Positions 23,809 through 30,908 of a stretch of 32,372 nt of DNA are shown here, one piece after another. Below the pieces are notes generated by a model. The model did no database searches. It was not told the origin of the DNA and was given only the letters and a program-made list of their open reading frames with translations. The stretch comes from CAMCYM01 sp964405405 (GTDB taxonomy: Bacteria; Bacteroidota; Bacteroidia; Flavobacteriales_D; Sanyastnellaceae): the NCBI GenBank assembly GCA_964405405.1, contig CAYONT010000025.1, positions 1-32,372 of the forward strand, in the 5' to 3' direction. Numbering within the stretch: position 1 is the stretch's first letter; every line of letters starts with the position of its first letter. The position numbers and the translations under genes are program-made.

Positions 23809-23816
23809 TAAATTTG
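23809..23816 (+). promoter_or_regulatory. -7 element abutting the small CxxC protein gene
   Basis: TAAATTTG matches TAnnTTTG exactly and is followed by GCCT and the ATG at 23821. A T-rich TTTTTTGG lies upstream but only 13 bases away, too close for a normal -33. Confidence 0.5.
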
Positions 23817-23820
23817 GCCT

Positions 23821-24057
23821 ATGAAAAATCCGTCGCGGCAGGGGTGGGTTCTTTTGATTTCCATGACGTTGCTGGTCATGGCTTCCCTCGATTTGCAGGC
23901 GCAGTGCGTCATGTGCAAGGCGGTCGCGGAAGAAAGCGCCGATGCAGGAGGGTCGGGGAGGGGCTTGAACACCGCCATCCTGTACCTCATGGCCGTTCCT
24001 TACGTCCTACTTGGAATCTTGGGGGGCGTCTTTTTCTGGAAGCGCCGGAAGTCCTGA
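23821..24057 (+). CDS. Small CxxC membrane protein next to cytochrome oxidase assembly genes
   Basis: The 78-residue protein has an N-terminal signal or anchor helix (GWVLLISMTLLVMASLDLQAQ). A CVMC motif (Cys29, Cys32) follows directly in CVMCKAVAEESADAGG. A C-terminal membrane helix (AILYLMAVPYVLLGILGGVFF) ends in KRRKS. Similar small proteins with a CxMC motif after the signal peptide, then a G-x-N-xx-I-x-YLM-xx-PY helix, are known to me as uncharacterised Bacteroidota proteins. The CxxC would face the periplasm and could carry a thiol/disulfide or metal. The gene is convergent with the DUF420 and Sco genes, which fits a link to copper or oxidase assembly, but this is inference from position. 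Confidence 0.8.
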   Translation: MKNPSRQGWVLLISMTLLVMASLDLQAQCVMCKAVAEESADAGGSGRGLNTAILYLMAVPYVLLGILGGVFFWKRRKS

Positions 24058-24079
24058 GCACGGGTCGCCGCCGCGTGGC

Positions 24080-24640
24080 TCAGTGCGGGTAGTAAGGCGA
24101 AATCATCCAGTATACCAGCACCCCAGTCAAGGTCACGTACATCCAGATGGGCCAGGTGATTCGGGCGATGCGGCGGTGTTTTTCAAACTCACCCAGATAA
24201 CCCCGCACGAAGGTGAACAGCACCAGGGGCAACACGATGGCGGACAACACGATGTGCGTCAGCAGGATGAAGAAGTAGACCCCGCGCCAAGCACCGGTAC
24301 CGCCGTAGGGTGTGCTCTCCGTGGTCAGGTGAAAGACGACATAGCTGAGCAGGAACAACACGCTCAGGCCCATGGCTGTGGTGGTCATCCGCCTGTGCAA
24401 CTGGACATTCTTTTTGCGAATGGCCCGGTAGGCGATGGCCAAACAAAGAAAAGCCGTCCCATTGAGCAAGGCATTGAGCCGGGGAAGCAGGAACAGCCGT
24501 TCCCGCGTCTCTGGAGCAAGCGACTCAGGAGCTGGAATGAAATACAGCAGGGTAACGATGGCGGGAACCGCTAGGGTCAAGGTCCAAACAACGGCGCGGA
24601 TGCGGCGTTCGCGGTCCGCAGGAGCAGGGTGTGCGTTCAT
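24080..24640 (-). CDS. DUF420-family membrane protein (cytochrome oxidase cluster)
   Basis: The 186-residue protein has about five membrane helices: VVWTLTLAVPAIVTLLYFIPA, LNALLNGTAFLCLAIAYRAI, TTTAMGLSVLFLLSYVVFHL, GVYFFILLTHIVLSAIVLPLVLF and ITWPIWMYVTLTGVLVYWMI. The pattern NALLNG, HRRMMTTA-like, FLLSYVVFH and YFFILLTHIVLS matches DUF420. A Bacillus DUF420 member (CtaM) is needed for heme A type oxidase function. It is the last gene of the cyoE-cox-sco cluster: its ATG overlaps the Sco stop (ATGA). A role in oxidase assembly is therefore likely but not shown by catalytic residues. Confidence 0.87.
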   Translation of the reverse strand: MNAHPAPADRERRIRAVVWTLTLAVPAIVTLLYFIPAPESLAPETRERLFLLPRLNALLNGTAFLCLAIAYRAIRKKNVQLHRRMTTTAMGLSVLFLLSYVVFHLTTESTPYGGTGAWRGVYFFILLTHIVLSAIVLPLVLFTFVRGYLGEFEKHRRIARITWPIWMYVTLTGVLVYWMISPYYPH

Positions 24641-25854
24641 GGTTCAGGTTGGGCCAACAGTTGCAAAATGTGGTCCGCGAGCAGATCCACCTCTTCGGTC
24701 GATGTTCCGTCATACACCCCCCGGATGCGTCCCTGCCGGTCTACCAGGGTGAAGGTGTCGCTGTGGAAGAACCCCCCCGCAGCGGTGTCGCTGGGCAAAG
24801 CCGTGGCCAAGTACCCATGACGTGCCAAGTCATAAATGAGGGAATCCGGCCCGGTGAGAAAGGTCCATCCCTGCGGATCCGCCCCCAACCGATCGGCATA
24901 GGCCCGTAGCACTTCGGGGGTGTCGTGCTGGGGATCCACGGTGTGGCTCAGGAACAGGACTTCGTCCGCGGTGACACCCCGGGCACGCAACAGAGGTTGA
25001 AGCCGTGCCAGCTGGCTGCTCATGACCGGACAAATTGTGGGGCACGATGTAAAAAAGAAATCTGCGACCCGCAGTCGATTCCCCACATTCCTGTGGGAAA
25101 ACTCCTGTCCAAATTGGTCGGTAAGTGCAAATGCGGGAACGGTGTGTCCCGGCTCCCCCAACACCGGCAACACCGGCTCTGAGGCCATGGCCGCCATCCG
25201 CTTCTTCCGGGCGTACGCAGCCTCATCCATCTCCTTCTGCAACAGGGCGATGTCTTCCACAGCGTCCCGGATGTCGTTCTCTGAAGCGGCGTGATACACC
25301 CCCCGCAAGTACCCTTCTGCATCGACCAGCCAAACCGTGGCAATGTTGTCGGGCTCCGCGGCATCCCGCTGGATCATGAAATCCCGGCCGATGAGGGAAT
25401 CGATGGCGCCCTGGTCACCGGTAAGGAATTGCCACTTGCCTTCGAAGCCGTTGTAGCGGGTATTGCGCTCCACATAATCGCTCAGCACGGCTGGGGTGTC
25501 GTGTGCTGCATCCAAGGTGAAACATACGATGGAAATGTCGGACTCGTCCCGGTAACGGAAGTTGGGCCACAGCAGGGAGCGGGTGATGTTCGCCGCATAG
25601 GCCCCGTTGGTGGAGAAAAACGCAGCCAACCAGACCTTGCCCCGCAGCGAATCCGAGGAGAAGACCAAGCCGTCCTGGTTCGTGAGCGCAAACCCACCCA
25701 CCCGGGTTGCCTCGGCTGTGCGGCCCTCCACAGGTCCATCTGGCGTGTAATAGGGTAGGGTATTGAAGTTGTGTTCCCCCATCACCCCGAAGAGCAACAA
25801 CCCCAACAGGGGCAAAAACAAAAGTACGCCCCCGAGGAGGGCGTACTTTTTCAT
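24637..25854 (-). CDS. Tandem Sco-family protein: degenerate N-terminal and intact C-terminal SCO1/SenC domains
   Basis: The 405-residue protein is almost twice the usual Sco length (about 200-250). After a membrane anchor (LLGGVLLFLPLLGLLLFGVMG) come two Sco-like thioredoxin folds. The C-terminal one (about 235-403) keeps the copper ligands Cys271 and Cys275 (SCPTICP) and His364 (FFHSDTF), with HTVDPQHDTPEVLRAYA and GRIRGVYDGT. The N-terminal one (about 45-205) has the same landmarks (FALTNQDG, TLDAAHDTPAVLSDYV, WQFLTGDQGAI, GYLRGVYHA), but Asn83 and Ala87 replace the cysteines and Asn170 replaces the histidine. Sco proteins load copper into the CuA site of oxidase subunit II. The ATG at 25854 is chosen for the anchor. 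The stop overlaps the DUF420 start by ATGA. Confidence 0.9.
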   Translation of the reverse strand: MKKYALLGGVLLFLPLLGLLLFGVMGEHNFNTLPYYTPDGPVEGRTAEATRVGGFALTNQDGLVFSSDSLRGKVWLAAFFSTNGAYAANITRSLLWPNFRYRDESDISIVCFTLDAAHDTPAVLSDYVERNTRYNGFEGKWQFLTGDQGAIDSLIGRDFMIQRDAAEPDNIATVWLVDAEGYLRGVYHAASENDIRDAVEDIALLQKEMDEAAYARKKRMAAMASEPVLPVLGEPGHTVPAFALTDQFGQEFSHRNVGNRLRVADFFFTSCPTICPVMSSQLARLQPLLRARGVTADEVLFLSHTVDPQHDTPEVLRAYADRLGADPQGWTFLTGPDSLIYDLARHGYLATALPSDTAAGGFFHSDTFTLVDRQGRIRGVYDGTSTEEVDLLADHILQLLAQPEP

Positions 25855-25891
25855 GCGGTTGTTCCCTTTCACGGCAACCCGTCCTGACAAA

Positions 25892-26269
25892 TCAGTGGAA
25901 CGTATTGAAGGCATCCATGTGGCCGAAGCCTTCGCGGATAGCAATGAAAATCAAATACAAGATGAACAGGATGTAGGGTGCCAGAATCACCCGGCGCAAG
26001 TTCTTGCGCTCATCGCCCAAGTGCATGAACACCATGACGATGTAACCTGCCTTGACCAACGTGAGAAAGATGAAGGTCCACTTGATGGCCGTCCAGGAGA
26101 AGTCCTCCGAACGCTTGAAATACACCCCCATGCCCACCTCTACGATGGTCAGCAAGGTGAGCAGGGCAGTCACCTTCCAAATCTTAGAACGAATCTTCGC
26201 GCCTTCAGCGTCGCTGTGGTGCGCGTTGAGGGCGTAGCTGTCGTTGACAATCAAATCGTCTCTTTCCAT
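25892..26269 (-). CDS. Cytochrome c oxidase subunit IV-like membrane protein
   Basis: The 125-residue protein has three membrane helices (KVTALLTLLTIVEVGMGVYF, WTFIFLTLVKAGYIVMVFMHL, VILAPYILFILYLIFIAI). The TLLTIVE and LVKAGYIVMVFMHLGDE motifs match the prokaryotic subunit IV (COX4_pro, CtaF) family. It begins with a soluble stretch (ERDDLIVNDSYALNAHHSDAEG). It is a small accessory subunit of the heme-copper oxidase. It starts 11 bases after the subunit III stop and ends 37 bases before the Sco start, inside the oxidase cluster. The ATG at 26269 is preferred over a longer open frame. Confidence 0.88.
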   Translation of the reverse strand: MERDDLIVNDSYALNAHHSDAEGAKIRSKIWKVTALLTLLTIVEVGMGVYFKRSEDFSWTAIKWTFIFLTLVKAGYIVMVFMHLGDERKNLRRVILAPYILFILYLIFIAIREGFGHMDAFNTFH

Positions 26270-26279
26270 CGCTCGTCGG

Positions 26280-27263
26280 TCAAATGAGGTAGAAGAAGGT
26301 GAACACAAACACCCAAACCAAGTCTACGAAGTGCCAGTACAATCCAACCTTTTCAACCGTTTCGTAGTGCTTCCGGCGCTCAAACACCCCGTTGATGGCC
26401 ATGATCAAAACGATCAGGTTGATAACCACTCCGGAGAACACGTGGAATCCGTGGAATCCAGTGATGAAGAAGAAGAAGTTGCTGTACGTCTGTTGTACCG
26501 CGTACTCGCTGTCCTGCAGGTTCGCTCCGAAGGTGAAGTTCGCAGAACGGGCATTCCAGAGCTTCGCCGCTTCGGCACCCACCACCTTTGTCTCGTTCTC
26601 CACGTACTTGTTCAATCGCACTTCATGCAGATGCGCTTCGTGGCTGCCGTGGGCACCGTTCTCGGTGAAATGAACCTCCGTGCCATGCTCAGACAGTTCC
26701 ACATCTGGGGTTCCTTCGAGCCATTTGGCCGCCAAATCACCGAAGTGGTGGTCCATGTATACTGGTGTTCCTGCGGGAACCGTCACCGAAGTTCCGTCCT
26801 CTGCGGCCACCGTTACCTCGGTCTGGGTTAAGAATGACCCCCCTGATCCGTGGATGAAGTGCGACCACTCCCAAGCCTGTGAACCCAAGAAGATGAGTCC
26901 TCCCACCACAGTAGCCGCCAACCACGCCACCACCCCACGCTTGTCGTTCCGGTGGCCCGCTTCTACAGCCATCACCATCGTCACCGAAGAGATGATGAGG
27001 ATGAACGTCATCAAGGCCACGTACATCAGAGGGTATTCTCCCTCCACGCCCGGCAACGCCCGGAAAACCTGTTCACCGATGGGCCATGCCTCGGTGCTTC
27101 CTGCCCGCGCGAATCCGTATGCAGTCAACAACCCGCCAAACGTCAATGCGTCCGAGACGAGGAAGTACCACATCATCATCTTGCCGTAGCTCACGCTGAA
27201 GGGGGAACGACCTCCGCCCCAGAGGACTTCTTTCGAAATCGCTTTTGTTGCTTCTCCGCCCAT
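26280..27263 (-). CDS. Cytochrome c oxidase subunit III with a long soluble insertion
   Basis: The 327-residue protein has subunit III helices: KMMMWYFLVSDALTFGGLL, YVALMTFILIISSVTMVMAVEAG, AATVVGGLIFLGSQAWEW, then after a gap FFFFITGFHGFHVFSGVVINL and GLYWHFVDLVWVFVFTFFYLI. TGFHGFHV and YWHFVDLVWVF are the family signature. Residues about 135-250 form a soluble insertion rich in His, Glu and Gly (VYMDHHFGDLAAKWLEG, HGTEVHFTENGAHGSHEAHLHE) between helices, absent from standard subunits III. It probably forms a domain at the membrane face. The gene has its own TAAGTTTG element, 117 bases after the previous gene. Confidence 0.92.
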   Translation of the reverse strand: MGGEATKAISKEVLWGGGRSPFSVSYGKMMMWYFLVSDALTFGGLLTAYGFARAGSTEAWPIGEQVFRALPGVEGEYPLMYVALMTFILIISSVTMVMAVEAGHRNDKRGVVAWLAATVVGGLIFLGSQAWEWSHFIHGSGGSFLTQTEVTVAAEDGTSVTVPAGTPVYMDHHFGDLAAKWLEGTPDVELSEHGTEVHFTENGAHGSHEAHLHEVRLNKYVENETKVVGAEAAKLWNARSANFTFGANLQDSEYAVQQTYSNFFFFITGFHGFHVFSGVVINLIVLIMAINGVFERRKHYETVEKVGLYWHFVDLVWVFVFTFFYLI

Positions 27264-27279
27264 GATGGGAATTTGGGTG

Positions 27280-27287
27280 CAAACTTA
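27280..27287 (-). promoter_or_regulatory. -7 element before cytochrome oxidase subunit III
   Basis: On the minus strand TAAGTTTG matches TAnnTTTG exactly and lies 16 bases before the ATG at 27263. This suggests an internal promoter in the oxidase cluster. No -33 box at normal spacing was seen. Confidence 0.45.
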
Positions 27288-27380
27288 CTAAATCCGCCCC
27301 CAATGGCGGCCGGCCCGCGCTTTAATCGAGAATCGTTCTAAACAACCCCCTTCGGCCGCCCGAGATGGGGACAACCGACC

Positions 27381-28175
27381 TCAAGCGAGGAACAAGAATC
27401 CGTACAGGTAGAGCCACAAGATGCCGAGGAAGTGCCAGTAAATACTGAGGGTTTCCAAGCGAATCACGTCCCCCGGGTGGATGGTGCCCACGCGGATTCG
27501 GATGAGGTTCACGACCAGATAGGCCAAACCCAACACCAAGTGCACAATATGGACCACCACCAGGACCCACAAGTAGCCACCGCCCGAATTGTTCGTGCGC
27601 GACACCTCCAGCGTCACGGGTTCCAACATCCCCGTGTCGTCCGGGAGGAAAAAGTCCCGCTTCTCGGGCGCGAAAATCAGGGGCCGTCCGTTCCATTCGA
27701 CCTCATAGTCCCGGCCGTAAACCCCGGGACCTTGGCGCATGGCGTCGAGGTTGTTCCACTTGTAAGCCTTCAATCCCCCCTCCGTCTCGGTCACGGTATA
27801 GCCCATTCCCAGCCGGGAGAGATCCGCCCAGCCCTGCCGTTGGCTCAGGGTGAAAGCGATGCCCAGCAACAAGGTGGCCAGCAAGGCCCACTGGGACTGC
27901 GCCTTCCGTCCCGCCCGCATGGAACGCAGCGACCACCACAGGGTCAGCGAGGACAAGACGATGAACCCGTTCGACAGCCCCAGGGCAGCAGGCGGCTGTA
28001 CCCGGACCCAGTACGAACCCGTGTGCGACACGATGTAGGCACTCGTGAGTCCGGCGAAGAGCATCACCACGGCGAAGACGATGAAGTACATCAGCATCTT
28101 TTTGGTGCGGGAGCGAACCGCAGGGTCTAGGCCGGCGAAGACATCGCGGCGGTCGGTGGCGGGCGTATCGTTCAT
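27381..28175 (-). CDS. Second cytochrome c oxidase subunit III-like protein
   Basis: The 264-residue protein has five helices: KMLMYFIVFAVVMLFAGLTSAYIVS, NGFIVLSSLTLWWSL, WALLATLLLGIAFTLSQRQGW, LWVLVVVHIVHLVLGLAYLVVNLI and LSIYWHFLGILWLYLYGFLFL. The HIVHLVLG and YWHFLGILWLYLYGFLF segments are subunit III hallmarks. Between helices 3 and 4 lies a soluble stretch of about 80 residues (VTETEGGLKAYKWNNLDAM to LEVSRTNNSG). Two divergent subunit III genes in a row are normal for flavobacterial oxidase clusters. It starts 4 bases after the cyoE stop, so the two are co-transcribed. Confidence 0.88.
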   Translation of the reverse strand: MNDTPATDRRDVFAGLDPAVRSRTKKMLMYFIVFAVVMLFAGLTSAYIVSHTGSYWVRVQPPAALGLSNGFIVLSSLTLWWSLRSMRAGRKAQSQWALLATLLLGIAFTLSQRQGWADLSRLGMGYTVTETEGGLKAYKWNNLDAMRQGPGVYGRDYEVEWNGRPLIFAPEKRDFFLPDDTGMLEPVTLEVSRTNNSGGGYLWVLVVVHIVHLVLGLAYLVVNLIRIRVGTIHPGDVIRLETLSIYWHFLGILWLYLYGFLFLA

Positions 28176-28179
28176 GGGG

Positions 28180-29031
28180 TCAGAGTTTGTCGAGAACGTA
28201 GGCGATTTGGACCAAGGGGAGATACAGGAACGACGCGAACATCAGGCGGCGGGCATCGGCCAGCGCCAGCGTGCGGTAGAGGCGGTAGGCCGCCGCCAAG
28301 AACCCCAGGCCAGCCAGCAAGGCCACGACGAGCGCGATGTTGCCGACCATCGGCTGGCCGGTGGGCAGCGCCCACGGGAGCAGCGAGGCCGGGATGCAGA
28401 ACGCGGTGTAGGCCAGGATTTGGAAGGCCGATTCCCGGGTGCGGCCGGCGGGGAAGGGGAGCATCTGGTAGCCCGCCCGTTGGTAGTCGTCGTGGGCGAG
28501 CCAGGCAATCGCCCAGAAATGGGGGAACTGCCAGAGAAACTGCACCGCGAACAGCGTCCCGGGCTCGATGCCGAAGTCGCCCGTGGCGGCCACGTAGCCG
28601 ATCATCGGCGGCAGGGCCCCGGGGAAGGCCCCCACGAAAACGCTCAGCGACGTCCGGGCCTTGAGGGGCGTGTAGATGAACGCGTAGGAGACAATGGCGG
28701 CGACGCCGAGCCAGCCGCTGAGGGGGTTGAGGGAGAACAGGCAGGCCAAACCGACCCCCGCAGCGGCGAGGCTATACGCCAGCGCCGTTTTTCGTGCCAT
28801 TCGGCCTGTGGGCAACGGCCGGTTCCGGGTCCGCTCCATGAGTCCGTCGATGCGGTGCTCGATGAGCTGGTTCAGGCCATTGGAGGCTCCTGTCAACAAA
28901 TAGCCACCCAAGACGATGCGAAGCAATGTGTTCAAATCAATCGTGTCCACGGCCATGAACCAGCCGAGCACGGCAGAGAGGACCACGAAGAACCCGAGCC
29001 TCAGTTTGAACAGGGTGGCGAGATCGCGCAT
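28180..29031 (-). CDS. cyoE: Protoheme IX farnesyltransferase (heme O synthase)
   Basis: The 283-residue UbiA-family enzyme adds a farnesyl group to heme B to make heme O for heme-copper oxidases. The first aspartate motif is NQLIEHRIDGLMERTRNRPL (Asn54, Glu58 in place of the more usual Asp, Asp62, RTxxRPLPxGR). The second is YTPLKARTSLSVFVGAFPGA followed by PPMIGY. HDDYQRAGYQMLP is also typical. About eight membrane helices are predicted. The ATG at 29031 was chosen because MRDLATLFKLRLG is the family start. A TAACTTTG element ends 5 bases before it, so this is the first gene of the oxidase assembly cluster. Confidence 0.95.
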   Translation of the reverse strand: MRDLATLFKLRLGFFVVLSAVLGWFMAVDTIDLNTLLRIVLGGYLLTGASNGLNQLIEHRIDGLMERTRNRPLPTGRMARKTALAYSLAAAGVGLACLFSLNPLSGWLGVAAIVSYAFIYTPLKARTSLSVFVGAFPGALPPMIGYVAATGDFGIEPGTLFAVQFLWQFPHFWAIAWLAHDDYQRAGYQMLPFPAGRTRESAFQILAYTAFCIPASLLPWALPTGQPMVGNIALVVALLAGLGFLAAAYRLYRTLALADARRLMFASFLYLPLVQIAYVLDKL

Positions 29032-29036
29032 CGGTG

Positions 29037-29044
29037 CAAAGTTA
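29037..29044 (-). promoter_or_regulatory. -7 element of the cyoE-led oxidase cluster
   Basis: On the minus strand TAACTTTG matches TAnnTTTG exactly and is followed by CACCG and the ATG at 29031. This predicts a leaderless transcript for the whole cluster. Confidence 0.5.
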
Positions 29045-29075
29045 CATCGGTGCATCGGGCTTCGCCGTTCCGGGG

Positions 29076-30908
29076 TCACCAATCCCGTTCCTCAAGGGTA
29101 CGGCCCCACCGAATCCCCAGCTCGAGCCGTTTCCACTCGTCCCGCAGGTCGGAGTTCGGTGGCACGGGCACCGGTGCATGCGCCTCCGCGGGGGAACCCA
29201 CCGCCTGCCGATAGGCGACCCGCACAAACACCTCCCCACCGCTGAGCCGGGGAGCCATCCAGGCCGCCTCGGCCCAGCCCCGCCAAGTCTCCACCGTCCC
29301 CGCCTCCGCCACCAGGCCATCCCCATCATAGACCGCATCCACCCCGTAATCGGCCGGGCGCTCCAGGTAGCTCACCCACGGCACCGAGCCCACCGTCCCC
29401 TGGGACGCCCCCGCCGCGGCATCCGCCGCCAGCCAGACCCCGGCCCGCCCATCCGCGACCCCCACCGCCACATCGTCCACCCCCTGCCGCATCCAAGTCC
29501 CCCCCACCCGCCAACTCCACGTTCCCCCCCACCGACCCGCTGGCAACCCCGTCCCCACCACCTGGAGCCGCCCCTCCACGAAATTCGCCCCCCCCGGATG
29601 ACCCAACGGCGTCCGATCGTGCGTCCAAGCCTGCCCGGGCGCCCCGTGGCTGTACGTGAAGGGGCGCACCTGCACCACCTCCGCGACCACCCCGTGCCGT
29701 TCCCCCTCGTCCCACCAGCGCGCCGTCCCCAGGCCCCCCCATTTGTTCGCCCACCAGCCCGTCCGGGCCTGGATTTGGGACGTCACCCACTCGTCGAGGA
29801 GGATTTGGCCTGCCAACGACCAACCGCCCCCACCCCAGCGCGCGGAGAGCGGCCGTCGCCAAGACCCCGCCATCCCCACCAGCGCATTGTCCGCCGACCC
29901 CAGGCTGTACTCCGTCGGGCGAAAAGCCACCATCGGAATCCAGTACGCCGGCTCCAGCCGCATCCGATGTGCCGTGTCCGCGCCCAGCCATTTCACGGCC
30001 CCGAACAAGGTTCCTTGCAAGCCGTAGGCCAAATCAACCGTAACCTGATGTGCCGCCAGCCACCCCGCATCGACTTGGGCGGTCTGCCAAGGCTCCCACG
30101 ATTGGGGATCCCATCCCGGGAGATTGGGCGGCCCCTCGGCCCGCCAATGCCGGGTCCTTGCCACCGTGTGTGTGTACTGCGCCCGCCCAGCGTCCGCGTG
30201 CAGCCGCAGGTAGGGCAGGGGCGCGGCCTGCCGGTCCCACCAGAGCGACCGCCAACCCGTCCCCCAATGGTGGGCCCCATGTCCCACCTCCAGTTCCACC
30301 GAGGGCGAGGCCGCAAAGGTCAACGACCCGGTCAACCGGTTCGCCGACAAGTGACCGCGGCCCGTCATCCCGCCCCGCCCGATGCCGTCCGCCCATCCCC
30401 AAAGCCGGGTCCACTCCAACCAACCCGGGCTGGCCCCCGCGACCCGCCAATGGCTCAGCGACGCATCCGCAGCCCAACGCTGGCGCTTCGAAACCCAGCG
30501 GGCCTCCATCGAGACGACGCCTCCCAGTCCGCCGATGCCATTCCACCCGCGGCCCACGGGCTGCAGGGAACCGGGAGACCAGCTGGGGGAGATGGGAATT
30601 TCGAGGGAGATGCCGCGCGGCTGCGCCGCGCTGAGATGCCGCGCGGCTGTGCCGCGCTGAGAAGGGAGATGGGGGTCCGCCGCCAGGTGGGGGTCCGTCT
30701 CTAGGTCCATGGAATCAGCGAGGTCAGGGATGCGGGTGCTGTCCTTGGAGGGTGGGGCTGTGGCTCCGATGAAGGCGGGCAGGGGATAGATTCCGCCGAG
30801 CGGGGCTTGGGTGTGGACCGCAGGCCAGCGGGGACCCAGCCGTTCTTGGGCAGGGAGCAGCAAAGGAAGGCAAAGTGCCAGAAGAAGCGTAAGGGGAACC
30901 GGGGTCAT
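29076..30908 (-). CDS. Outer-membrane beta-barrel protein, Wzi (capsule assembly)/RemB-like
   Basis: The 610-residue protein has a signal peptide (LTLLLALCLPLLLPAQ) and, from about residue 100, a long barrel of alternating strands. Recognisable pieces are PTEYSLGSADNALVGMAG, WSLAGQILLDEWVTSQI, GWWANKWGGLGTARWWDEG, QVRPFTYSHGAPGQAWTH and PLGHPGGANFVEGRL. These fit the Wzi/RemB-like family of Bacteroidota, linked to surface polysaccharide attachment and gliding. The assignment is from pattern memory and is moderate. The ATG at 30908 overlaps the stop of the WecA-like gene (ATGA), joining it to glycan synthesis. The spacer between signal peptide and barrel carries a tandem palindromic repeat (30607-30658). 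Confidence 0.65.
   Translation of the reverse strand: MTPVPLTLLLALCLPLLLPAQERLGPRWPAVHTQAPLGGIYPLPAFIGATAPPSKDSTRIPDLADSMDLETDPHLAADPHLPSQRGTAARHLSAAQPRGISLEIPISPSWSPGSLQPVGRGWNGIGGLGGVVSMEARWVSKRQRWAADASLSHWRVAGASPGWLEWTRLWGWADGIGRGGMTGRGHLSANRLTGSLTFAASPSVELEVGHGAHHWGTGWRSLWWDRQAAPLPYLRLHADAGRAQYTHTVARTRHWRAEGPPNLPGWDPQSWEPWQTAQVDAGWLAAHQVTVDLAYGLQGTLFGAVKWLGADTAHRMRLEPAYWIPMVAFRPTEYSLGSADNALVGMAGSWRRPLSARWGGGGWSLAGQILLDEWVTSQIQARTGWWANKWGGLGTARWWDEGERHGVVAEVVQVRPFTYSHGAPGQAWTHDRTPLGHPGGANFVEGRLQVVGTGLPAGRWGGTWSWRVGGTWMRQGVDDVAVGVADGRAGVWLAADAAAGASQGTVGSVPWVSYLERPADYGVDAVYDGDGLVAEAGTVETWRGWAEAAWMAPRLSGGEVFVRVAYRQAVGSPAEAHAPVPVPPNSDLRDEWKRLELGIRWGRTLEERDW
30607..30658. repeat. Tandem 26-bp palindromic (REP-like) repeat inside the Wzi-like gene
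   Basis: Two adjacent 26-bp units (30607-30632, 30633-30658) differ by one base. Each holds a perfect 7-bp stem GCGCGGC / GCCGCGC around a TGC or TGT triloop (30615-30631 and 30641-30657). As 26 is not a multiple of 3, the copies are read in different frames; together they encode TAARHLSAAQPRGI in the periplasmic spacer. Confidence 0.85.

Noticed and set aside
29034..30704. 556-codon plus-strand open frame opposite the Wzi-like gene
   Set aside because: Pro/Arg/His-rich shadow sequence with no signal peptide or domain; the minus strand has a signal peptide and barrel pattern.
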